Source: JAAXVQ01 sp964604705 (GTDB lineage: Bacteria > Oederibacteriota > JAAXVQ01). Taken from it: a DNA stretch of 64,000 nucleotides. A program made the translations under genes and the position numbers. The stretch is from assembly GCA_964604705.1 (NCBI GenBank), contig CAZSAP010000005.1, positions 1 through 64,000 of the forward strand. The letters run 5' to 3'. This document shows positions 37,601-47,035 of the stretch, one piece after another (the stretch's first letter is position 1; each line of letters starts with the position of its first letter). The notes beneath the pieces are model-generated. The model was not told the DNA's origin, ran no database searches, and saw only the letters and a list, made by a program, of their open reading frames with translations.

Positions 37601-38826
37601 CACCCACCGTTACATCCACACGCACAGGCACCCCAACGTTCACCGTGACTCCGACGTTCACCCCGTCGTTTACGCCTACGGCCACTCGTACGGCCACCTC
37701 CACGTACACAAGGACCCCAACGTTTACGGCCACCTCGACAGTGACAAGTACGTTTACCGGAACACCCACGCGCACATCCACCTCCACGTTTACCGTGACA
37801 CCGACCTTTACGGCCACGCGTACCGCGACCCCAACTTCAACACAGACCTCAACCTACACACCTACGGCGACTGTGACGCCTTCGTTTACCTTCACGGCCA
37901 CGCGTACCATAACTCAGACATCTACAGCCACACCGACATTTAGCGCCACCTCCACACAGACTCCTACGTACACCGTTACCCAAACCGCCACCCAAACCGC
38001 CACGCCCACCAGGACCTATACGGCCACCGTAACGCGTACCTCCACGGCGACCGCATCGCACACACCTACACGCACGGCGTCACCCACGGCGACGTCAACG
38101 GCCAGTGTGACGGCAACCTCCACACACTCAGCCACATACACGGCGACAGGAACGCATACTTCCACACGGACAGCTTCGCCGACGCTTACAGCCTCCATTA
38201 CAGTGACGCCCACGTTTACGGCTTCTGTGACCTCGACCATAACCTCTACGGTGACAGCTACCTTTACCCGAACCGCTACACCGACGCATACAGCCACTCC
38301 CACGATCACGCGTACGGCCACAGCTTCGTTGACACGGACCGCCACGGCCAGCATTACCTCTACGGCCACACAGAGTGTGACCGTCACGTCCACGTTTACG
38401 GTTACTCCTACGGCCACTGCGACTTCCACAGTGACAGTGAGTGCTACCGCGTGGAATACGTTTACCGTGACACCGACCTTTACTTCGACCGCGATGGCCG
38501 GAGCCCATACACCTACACCTACGGTCACCTCCACACCCACTTCCACGGAAACACCCATTGGGGATGTGCTGGTGTATCCAAACCCCTACCGCCCAGGCAG
38601 TGCAGTCAACGGAACCCTGAAGTTCAGTGGTTTGAACAGTACAGACAAGATCCGGCTCTTTACCATCACAGGTGAAAAAGTATTTGAAAAGTCTGGGGTG
38701 TCCGGACGCTGGGAATGGGACGGTAAGAACGACGAAGGTGGCGCCGTGGTTACCGGAGTCTATCTCTGGATGATCAACCGAGACAATGGTGAAAAATTTA
38801 CGGGCAAACTGTTTATTGTCCGCTAA
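34639..38826 (+). CDS. Giant surface protein C: 14 propeller repeats, beta-sandwich, one long Thr/Pro stalk, sorting-like tail
   Basis: About 1395 aa. The same 14 propeller repeats as A and B (GGNGAKLNRYNG..., GGNSAKLNAYNG...), then a beta-sandwich with INYYMSADGGAHWEAV and LRWRASFSTAD, one stalk (36931-38562) and the tail VYPNPYRP...WDGKNDEG...GVYLWMI. The unknown domain and DUF11 are absent. The start is uncertain: the ORF is open from ATG 34585, but that lies 2 nt after the terminator T-run. TATAAT at 34608-34613 could be a -10, so TTG 34639 (GGGGG 4 nt upstream), giving a signal peptide ending near GLAG, is preferred. It is more similar to gene D than to A or B. Confidence 0.8.
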   Translation: MILRFLSIGTLKNWLVVGWAVLGISSWGLAGTYNEDFSTNFYKDVANTTADWSTPAGRVYLPSSYQYSQPTGIANYGGQINALANNGSYWLIGGNGAKLNRYNGVACTNLSTDVVGFAGNNIRTVAWGNAQWLVGGNSAKLNAYNGSSFTDLSGSLSGWGTNNILTSAYGGGTEAFWLFGGGTSGVGKLTKYNGTSFTNLDNWLGAYGNTYTVYSIAFNGSYWLIGGSNGRLAKYASGTFTDLSFGLMGSGGGQGNFGSNNVYALDWDGGQWLIGGSGGRLATYNGSTFTDRSGSVNFNNVYSLYHDGNYWMLVGNDTSGNTAVYSWDGTTFRDQSTSTVNLGTALPMYAVAGDGTTWLIGGAQAKMNDHTGSASSTTYNDRSARLADLGTKDILACTYGSAVGYWLVGGSDKTLNTYNGVSFADISSVLTAFGGTDKVQAIGYNGSYWLIGGTTGKLMRYNGVSASDLSSALAFGTNSVNSICWNATDSVWMIGGDGPRLKTYNGSSFSSELSGSMTNFSGNIRAISYLSGNYLIGGTGSSLNLYDGFSYSDLSADWGSGDVFSIANNGTYFLVGGAGGSCQRVNLSWSFSNVALTNFASNDIKSIGYNPIGGYWFIGGNSAKLNRYNGTSTTDESGNLIKFGSSIINALGWSDTYWLIGGNEARLNKYAPVYSSPAQAQSYAVASTGSWWISATLTATHVLNGQAINYYMSADGGAHWEAVTSGVLHTFSNVGTDLRWRASFSTADAEVSPYLDALTIQYTDPTPTSTPTPTYTMTPTYTPTATPTRTSTATPTASPTFTSTRTATMTSTVTPTPSSTQTSTPATTPTYTVTPTATFTRTSTSSPTSSPTFTATATVTVTPTFTGTRTNTPTFTMTSTITPTATPSFTRTGTPTATVTRTFTGTRTATPTFTMTSTTTPTGTPSSTRTITPTSTITPTATPTATRTATRTATSTHTATPSYTHTRTTTPTYTITPTVTPTSTFTVTPTVTSTRTGTPTFTVTPTFTPSFTPTATRTATSTYTRTPTFTATSTVTSTFTGTPTRTSTSTFTVTPTFTATRTATPTSTQTSTYTPTATVTPSFTFTATRTITQTSTATPTFSATSTQTPTYTVTQTATQTATPTRTYTATVTRTSTATASHTPTRTASPTATSTASVTATSTHSATYTATGTHTSTRTASPTLTASITVTPTFTASVTSTITSTVTATFTRTATPTHTATPTITRTATASLTRTATASITSTATQSVTVTSTFTVTPTATATSTVTVSATAWNTFTVTPTFTSTAMAGAHTPTPTVTSTPTSTETPIGDVLVYPNPYRPGSAVNGTLKFSGLNSTDKIRLFTITGEKVFEKSGVSGRWEWDGKNDEGGAVVTGVYLWMINRDNGEKFTGKLFIVR
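36931..38562 (+). repeat. Thr/Pro-rich coding low-complexity repeat C1
   Basis: About 540 codons of TPTxT repeats. Arg is frequent here (TRTATPT, TFTGTRT units), unlike in gene B, giving the stalk a positive charge pattern. It also holds Ala/Ser-rich units towards the end. Confidence 0.92.
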
Positions 38827-38951
38827 TATACAACCCCGTTAAATCAGTCCAGTCCTTTAATTGATTTATCTTCCGGTATGTGCTAATATTTAACCATTGC
38901 CATTCAAAATATCTGACATAATAGTTCGATTGTGGCCACCGGAGGAAAAGC

Positions 38952-41900
38952 ATGTCCCTTAAGACGGGTACTCAGTTTTTCTTATGTGTTTTTTTCCTTT
39001 TGGGTGCAGCCACGCTGGCTCAAGCGGGAGTGTATTCGGAGAATTTTTCAACCAACACCTACCGTGACGCAGGCAACACCTCTGCGGACTGGAACACAGG
39101 CTCGTCTCGCGTTATTCTGACCTCATCATATCAGTTTTCCCAACCCACTGGCATCGCCAACTGGGGAGGACAAATCAACGCGTTGGCCACCAATGGAGCG
39201 TACTGGCTTATAGGTGGCAATGGCGCGAAACTTAACCGTTACAATGGCACCTCCTGCACAAACTTATCCACGGACATCTCCGGTTTTTCCGGGAATAACA
39301 TCCGGACAATTGCCTGGGGCAATTCACAGTGGATAATCGGCGGGAACAGTGCCAAACTCAACGCCTACAATGGCACCTCGTTTGCGGATTTGTCTGGAAG
39401 TTTAAGCGGATGGGGTACTAATAATATTTTAACCGCCGCGTACGGCGGCGGGAGTGAGGCCTTTTGGCTGATCGGCGGTGGTGCGAGCAACACGGGTAAG
39501 CTATCCAAATACAACGGTTCGTCATTTACCGCACTGGACAATTGGTTGGGAGCTTACGGAAATACATATACAGTATATTCGATAGGGTTCAATGGGTCGT
39601 ACTGGCTGATCGGCGGGAGCAACGGCCGTCTATCCAAGTATATGGGGGGAACCTTTACGGATTTGTCCGGGGCGCTTACAGGGTCTGGTGGAGGACAGGG
39701 CAATTTTGGGAGCAACAATGTGTATTCCATTGCCTGGGACAGCACGCAGTCGCTGTGGCTCATTGGCGGCTCGGGTGGCAAGCTGGCATCGTACAACGGT
39801 TCTACGTTTACAGATAGGTCAGCCTCGGTCAGTGTTTTTAACAATATTTATTCGCTCTACTACAACGGGAGTTTCTGGCTTTTGGCCGGCAACGACACCT
39901 CAAGCAACAGTGCGGTTTATTCTTGGGATGGCACCACCTTCCGCAATCAATCCTCCAATTTGAGCAATATGGGCACAGGCGTTCCGATCTATGCAGTCGC
40001 CGGCGACAGCACGACGTGGTTGTTGGGTGGGGCGCAAGCTCGGCTCAATGATCGCACCGGCGGTGCCTCGGCCACAACGTATACGGACCGTGGCAATCGT
40101 CTTGCGGATTTTGGTACCAAGGATATTCTTACCTGCGGGTACGATGCCACCGACAGTTATTGGCTCGTTGGCGGAGCCGATAAAACGCTCAACAAATACA
40201 ATGGCGTTTTGTTCACCGATGTCTCAAGTGTGTTGTCCGCGTTTGGCAGCACCGACAAGGTGCAGGCGGTTGGATACAATGGGAGCTATTGGTTGGTGGG
40301 TGGAACCTCGGGAAAACTCATGCGCTACAACGGTGTGAGTGCTTCGGATCTTTCCTCGGCCTTGGGATTTGGCACCAATGCCGTGAACGCGATTTGCTGG
40401 AATGCCACGGACAGTGTTTGGATGATCGGCGGTGATGGTGCCAATCTCCAAATGTACGACGGGGCCTCGTTTTCCAATCCAACAAGTTCAAACACCCTGG
40501 CGAGTCAAAACTTTACCGGAAATATTCGCGCCATCAATTATGCGGCCGGAAATTGGCTGATTGGCGGTACAGCCTCATCCCTGGTATTGTACGATGGGAT
40601 GTCCTATATAGATTTAACTCCAGATTGGGGCGCAGGCGATGTTTTTGCTATGGCCAATAACGGAACGGATTTTTTAGTGGGCGGGGCCGGCGCCAAGCTT
40701 GTTCGGATCAACACGTCCACCTGGTCGTTTACATCCATTGCCTTGACCAATTTTTCCACCAACGATGTCCGTGCCATTGAGTACAGCAGTGCCGGAGGGT
40801 ATTGGTTTATCGCCGGGACGACCGCCAAACTGAACCGGTACAACGGCAGTTCCACCAGCGATGAATCGGGCAACCTCATTAAATTTGGCACCTCGACGAT
40901 CAATTGTTTGGGTTGGTCCGGGGAAGCCTGGTTGTTGGGAGGCAATGGCGCGCGTATTAACAAATACGCCCCATGGTACACCACGCCGGAACAGGCGCAG
41001 TCTGTCACCGTGGCTACGACCGGCACATCATGGATCAGTGCTACGTTGACCGTGACCGAAGTTTTAAATGGTCAAACGCTCACGTACTATCTATCGCCCA
41101 ACGGTGGTACGGATTGGGAAGCGGTCACGCCGGGTGTTGCGCATACGTTTGTCAACGCCGGTACGGATTTGCGCTGGCGGGTAAGTCTTTCAACCGCGGA
41201 TCAAAATGTATCGCCTTACGTGACCTATCTGGCAATCACCTATACGGAACCCACGCCGACGGTGACCCCTACGCCTACTGCCAGTTTGACGCCCACACCC
41301 ACGGCCACGCAAACCGCAACCCCGACCCGCAGTGCGACCCACACGGCCACACCGACCTTGACGGCCACGCCGACGGCCAGTCCGACGTTTACGTCCAGTC
41401 CCACATATACCTTCACACCGACGGCCACGCCGAGTGCCACTCCGTCGTTTACACCGACCCATACGGCCACACCCACACTCACGGCGACACCTACGGCTAC
41501 GTACACACATTCGCCCACCGCCACAACGACCTTTACCCCTACCTATTCACCGACGTACACGGCGACACCCACGGCTACCCGAACCGCGACCTCAAGTGCT
41601 ACTCGGACCCCGACGTACACGGCAACGCCCACGGCCAGCCCCACTTACACCGCCACCCCGACCATGACTCCCACGTTTACAACCACGCCGACCTTCACGC
41701 CCACGTACACAGCTACGCCGACCTTTACCTCCACGGCCACACCCACCACGACGTTTACCGCGACCTATACAGCCACGCCGACCGCGTCTTCGACCACCAC
41801 CCGAACCTCGACGCCGACGAGTTCGCCGACCGCAACTCCGACCGAGGCGGTGGTGACACTCACAGTCGCGGCTCCAGCCAGTGCCACAGCGGGACAAAGC

Positions 41901-44900
41901 TTTGGTGTCACGGTGACGGCTCTGAATCAATGGGGCTATCAAGCGTGGACCTACCGCGGAACCATTCATTTTACCTGCACCGATACCAACAGCACGGTTC
42001 CGGCCGATTACACGTTTACACCCGGAGATGCAGGACAGCACTTTATCCCAGGCGTGACCTTGCGTACGGTTGGGACGTGGCGCATCACGGCCACGGACAC
42101 CGTGACCGGAAGCATAACCGGGTATGCGGATGTCAGTGTAGGCGCGGGTGCCGCGGTCTCGTTCCGTATTTCCGCACCCGCCTCGGTCAATGCCAATACG
42201 CCGTTTTCCGTGAGTGTGACCGCGTTGGATCAATGGAACAATGTGGCCACGGGTTATCGCGGAACCGCTTTTTTCACAGCCACGGATTCACGCGCGTCCC
42301 TGCCGAGTGATTACACGTTTAGCCCAGCGGACAACGGTGTGCATTTCTTTACCAATCAAGTGGTCATGCAGACCGCGGGATTCCAAACCGTTTCGGCCAC
42401 GGATACCGTGAGCCCGGCCATTACAGGTCTGTCCAACAACATCAATGTGCTGTACGCAGTGGTGGATCACTTTGAGATTATTGCCCCGGCCAATGCCAAC
42501 AGTGGGATACCGTTCTCGGTCCAGGTTTCGGCCAAGGATGCGTCGAACAACACGGTGCAAAATTACTACGGCACTGTCACATTCACCTCGTCGGATGCGG
42601 TGGCGGGGCTGCCGGCCAATTATGCGTATCAGATTTCCGACTTCGGCGTACGTGTGTTTTCAGTGACCCTTAACACCGGGTCCACCGCGGGCATTAACCA
42701 GTGGCTGCGCGTACGCGACTCGGTGGCCAATACGGTCACTGGTACAGCCAACATCAATGTGATCTCAGGTGCGGCGCTCTACTCGCATCCCATGCTGCTC
42801 ACCTCGTACATTCCCTCGGCCAGTCAGTATGGGTATACGTACATTCAAGTGGTGAACAACGCGGCCGGTTGGACCATTCCGCCCAATACGTTCTTTGAAT
42901 ACGATGTGTACATCCCAACGCAATCCGCCTCGTTTTACTGCGGCATCGAGATTCGGACCGATGGTGGTGATTTGCGCGACTACAACAACGCGGGCAATTT
43001 CCTTGTGGACCAAAATTTTATTCGCCTGCATCCTTCGTTTGACTTGAGCAAGTACGCCAAAGGGCAGTGGTACCACCGCCGGTTTGATTTCAGCGCCATT
43101 GCGGGACGTCAAGTCAACAGCATGTTCCTTTCGCAAGATACTGGGAACAGCGGTACCAACGGCGCGCCCTCGAACAACGCCGGTGTCTTTAACGCCTACT
43201 ACGATAACATTCGTTTCACCGATGCTTCGGGAAATGTGATCAACGCCGTGTTTACCGACAACATGTACCTGCCTCGCGCCGGTGAACTGGCTTCCATCGC
43301 CGGATCCAATGCCGGGGGCAATACCGGATCTTCCTGGAGCGGTGGTCCGGCAACGCCGTACAACAACTACGCGTATGTGGTGAACAACCTTCTGGTCAGC
43401 GCCAATCCATCCACCAACATTTTAGCCGACAACACGGCGGTCTCGTATTTGGCGGCGACCATGACCTGCGCCAATGGCACAACGCCGGTTGGGTATGCGT
43501 TGGTGGATTTTATCCCCAGCCGGGCGCAGGATACGGTTGCCATGGGGGGCATCACTCCGCCCAATACGCTTCCGGTTACCGATTTTACGACCGGATTGGT
43601 CACCGCCACGGTGAAGTCCACCTTGGTAGGCGCCTCGCAGATCACGTATCAAGCCGGACCTATGCAGCAATTCCTGAATGTAAATTTTAGTGCCGCCTCC
43701 GCGTCACGCCTGCATGTTCAGCCTCCTTCGTTGAACGTGCTTACCAACCAAAGTGCCAGTATCAATGTCCAGACTGAGGATGCCAGCGGAAACTTTGTGT
43801 CATATGCCGATGCCCGCGGCGCCACGGTCACTTCCACCTCTGGAACCATGCAGTTTTCCGCTGACGGCAACACCTGGTTGTCCAGCATTTGGATCTCAAT
43901 GGTAACTCCGGTGAATCTGCTTTTCCGGGATGGAACTGCGGGTTCTGCTACCATCACAGCCTCGGCGCTGGGGTTGACCAGCGGTACAGCCCTGGCTGTG
44001 GTTAACAATGCACCGGCGGATCATCTCCAAATTTTGCCGAGTACGTCTTCAACCATTGCCGGTGTGGCTATGAATTTGACTGTGTTGGCCAAAGACGCCT
44101 CCAATAACAATGCTTATTCCTCAGCCACGTATACACTGACCTCGGCCTCCACCACCATGCGCTTCTCAAACGACAACGGGTTGACTTGGCAGAGCACACT
44201 CACCACCAATCTGAACAACGGGGAAGATTTTGTGCTGTACCGCGATACGGTGGTCTCAAACGCGACCACCATCACTGCCACCTCGGTGGGCATAGCCAGC
44301 GGTGTAGGGTATGCCACGATCACCGCGAATGTCCCGGCCATTTTGACCGCCTGGCCTGCACTCAGTGCTGTGGCTCCGGCCGGTGCCAGCACGACCATTA
44401 CCGCGCAAGTCACGGATGTCTATGGAAATGTCATTACCAACAAATGGGTGGGGTATACACCGGTAGGCACGACCACGGTGAATTCTACAGGGAGCAGCAC
44501 CAATGCCTCGGGGATAAGCACGACGCTGGTCTTTGCCAACCATACCGGAGACAACTATGTGGTGGTTTCTTCGCCTGGGCTCATGTCCACGACCGTGGAT
44601 GTGTACGCCGCCAACACGGCCAATGCGTTGCTCTTCTCGCCCAAGCCCATGTCGCTTGCGGCGGACCACGCTACAACGTTGGTTATTCGGTCTGTCAATG
44701 GCGGTGTGCCTTCGCCGCCTCCGGCAGGCAATGACCAAGTCTTGTTGTACTCGACCCCGCATCCGACTCAAGGGTATACGATGCTGTTTTCCATCGACGG
44801 TGGGAATAATTACTACACCGATGTAACCAAGACACTCGATGCCAGCGGCTATGGCGCGGTTTTGATCAAAAACCACTACCCGCAAACCTACACGGTGACG

Positions 44901-46800
44901 GGACATGAAACTACGGGGACTCTGACCAATGACACAGATACGGTCACCGTGGCCACGGGCTATTTCTTGAGTGTGTCACCCACTTCCGCCGTGGTGGTTA
45001 CCGCCGGGAATACCGTGGGTGTGATGGCCCAGATTGTGGATCAAGATGGGAACAATGTAAGCACGTCCGGTGTGCAGGTGACGTTCTCGAGCGGCAACGG
45101 TTCCGTGAATCCGTTTAATACCACTACGGACTCCAACGGGCGTGCGTACACCACGCTTACGACATCCTTGCTTCCGGGAATTCCACATCAAGTGGTGGCC
45201 ACAGCGACCAGCCCAAGCATGAGCGGGACGTCCGCGACCATCACCACCGCGCAACAGGTGTCGTTTGCGATCTCGGCACCGTCAAATGCCATGCAGTCAT
45301 GGCCGTTCAACATACAGGTGCGCGCCAAAGACGGTACAGGCGCGACTGTGACCAACTATGTGGGAACCATTCATTTCACCAGTACCGAAGGTACAGCCAC
45401 GCTGCCTGGGGATTATACGTTTACCCTTGGCGATGCGGGGGCGCATACCTTCGCGGTAAGCTTGAATGCCCAAGGGTCGTGGAAGATTACGTCCACGGAT
45501 ACTGGGAATGGCGCGATCAACGGAACATCAGGGTATATTGTAGTGGGCCCGCCGGCCACACGTACCTCAACCGCCACCCCGACGAACACCCCGACCTCCA
45601 CCATCACCCCGACAAATACACCGACCTATACGGCTACGCATACACCGACCTACACGGCCACGCCGACATTTACCTCGACGTATACCAGCACGCCGACCCA
45701 CACGCCGACCTTTACGGCCACCTCGACCCATACACCTACGGCCACGCCGACATTTACCTCAACGTATACCAGCACGCCGACCCACACGCCGACCTTTACG
45801 GCCACCTCGACCCATANNNNNNNNNNNNNNNNNNNNNNNNNNNNNNNNNNNNNNNNNNNNNNNNNNNNNNNNNNNNNNNNNNNNNNNNNNNNNNNNNNNN
45901 NNNNNNNNNNNNNNNNCACCGACCCATACACCGACCTTTACAGCCACCCGTACCGCCACTCCGACGTCGACATCTACCTCGACTGTGACCCCGACGGCCA
46001 CACCGACGTCTACCCACACAGCTACGGCAACCTCTACAGCCACAGGCACTGCTACCTCAACGTCTACTGCGACACCTACGTTTACGGCTACTCCGACAGC
46101 CTCGCCGACGGCTACCACAACGTACACGACCACACCCACGGCCACAGTGACCCCTACAGCTACAATCACACCGTCGATCACGGTGACTTCGACCATAACG
46201 CAGACCAGCACAAATACGCCGGTGTTCTCACCAACCATTACACCGACGTCCACCACGACGCCGACCATAACCCAGACCGCAACGATCACCCCGACGTCAA
46301 CCGTGACGCCGACGGTGACTGTTACACCTACACAGTCTGTGACCTTCACCGTGACACGTACCGCCACGATCACCCCGACCTCGACAGTGAGTCCGACCCA
46401 AACCGTCACAGCCACTGTTTCACCCACGCATACAGCAACCACCAGCGCCACGGTGACACCCACATCGACGCGGGTGTTTGCCTTGACGGCAACACCAACA
46501 TGCACGCAGACTGCTACACCCACACCGTTCCCGAGTCAAGTATTGGTCTACCCGAACCCATATGTACCGGAAAAGGCGGTGGACCATGTACTGAAGTTTG
46601 ACGGTGTTCCGGCCGACACGACGATCCGGATCTATACCATCTCCGGCGAGCTGGTGCGCGAATTTAACTTGGTCCAAGGGCGCGTCCTCTGGGACGGCAC
46701 AAACCAAGATGGTTCCAAAGTTGTGTCGGGAGTGTATGTGTACACAATCAAAGTCACAGGACGTGAACTGCAGAGCGGGAAGCTATTTGTGATACGGTAA
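38952..46800 (+). CDS. Giant surface protein D: 14 propeller repeats, stalk, Ig/CBM-like array, stalk with assembly gap, sorting-like tail
   Basis: More than 2600 aa; the exact length is unknown because 100 N interrupt the second stalk at 45817-45916. Reading frame 3 before the gap continues in frame 1 after it, so the gap length is not a true 100 nt; the flanks are the same Thr/Pro repeat and both halves are taken as one gene. Signal peptide MSLKTGTQFFLCVFFLLGAATLAQA. 14 propeller repeats and beta-sandwich as in gene C, stalk 1 (41245-41853), then Ig-like repeats (FGVTVTALNQWG, FSVSVTALDQWN, FSVQVSAKDASN), a jelly-roll/CBM-like segment (about 42770-43270) and more Big_1-like units. The tail is VYPNPYVP...WDGTNQDG...GVYVYTI. 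GGAGG lies 6 nt before ATG 38952. Confidence 0.83.
41245..41853 (+). repeat. Thr/Pro-rich coding low-complexity repeat D1
   Basis: About 200 codons of Thr/Pro/Ser/Ala repeats between the beta-sandwich and the Ig-like array of gene D. Confidence 0.9.
45556..46528 (+). repeat. Thr/Pro-rich repeat D2 with 84-bp tandem unit and scaffold gap
   Basis: The second stalk of gene D. An 84-bp unit beginning CGCCGACATTTACCTC recurs at 45661 and 45745, nearly identical, and runs straight into 100 N (45817-45916). The units encode 28 aa each. The gap most likely marks a collapsed tandem array. Confidence 0.93.
45817..45916. other. Assembly gap (100 N)
   Basis: Exactly 100 N, the conventional placeholder for a gap of unknown length, inside the 84-bp tandem repeat of gene D. 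Confidence 0.99.
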
Positions 46801-46828
46801 AGCGGGCAATCGATAAATAGAAGAAAAG

Positions 46829-46906
46829 AGTAAACCCCTGTTGAATACGGCGGGGGTTTACTTATTGTAGATAGAAAAATAGTTGCGTGTGGATGCAACT
46901 ATTTTT
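46829..46906 (+). terminator. Tandem hairpin terminator after gene D
   Basis: Two consecutive perfect stems: AGTAAACCCC/GGGGTTTACT (46829-46862) and AAAAATAGTTGC/GCAACTATTTTT (46875-46906) with loop GTGTGGAT; the second ends in five T and could work in both directions. Confidence 0.85.
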
Positions 46907-47035
46907 GGTAAGATGCGTCGAAATCAAATAATGGAATTATTTAATATTGAATAGTTTGAAGGTTATTCGGACGCAGAACTATATGTTAAGATTGAGGGGA
47001 AATGAAATTTAATTGGAAAACGAGAGGGATGGCGC

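Noticed and set aside
45985..46800. Separate 271-aa gene after the N gap
   Set aside because: It starts inside the Thr/Pro repeat with no ribosome site and ends in the same tail as genes A-C; it is the C-terminal part of gene D displaced in frame by a gap of unknown length.
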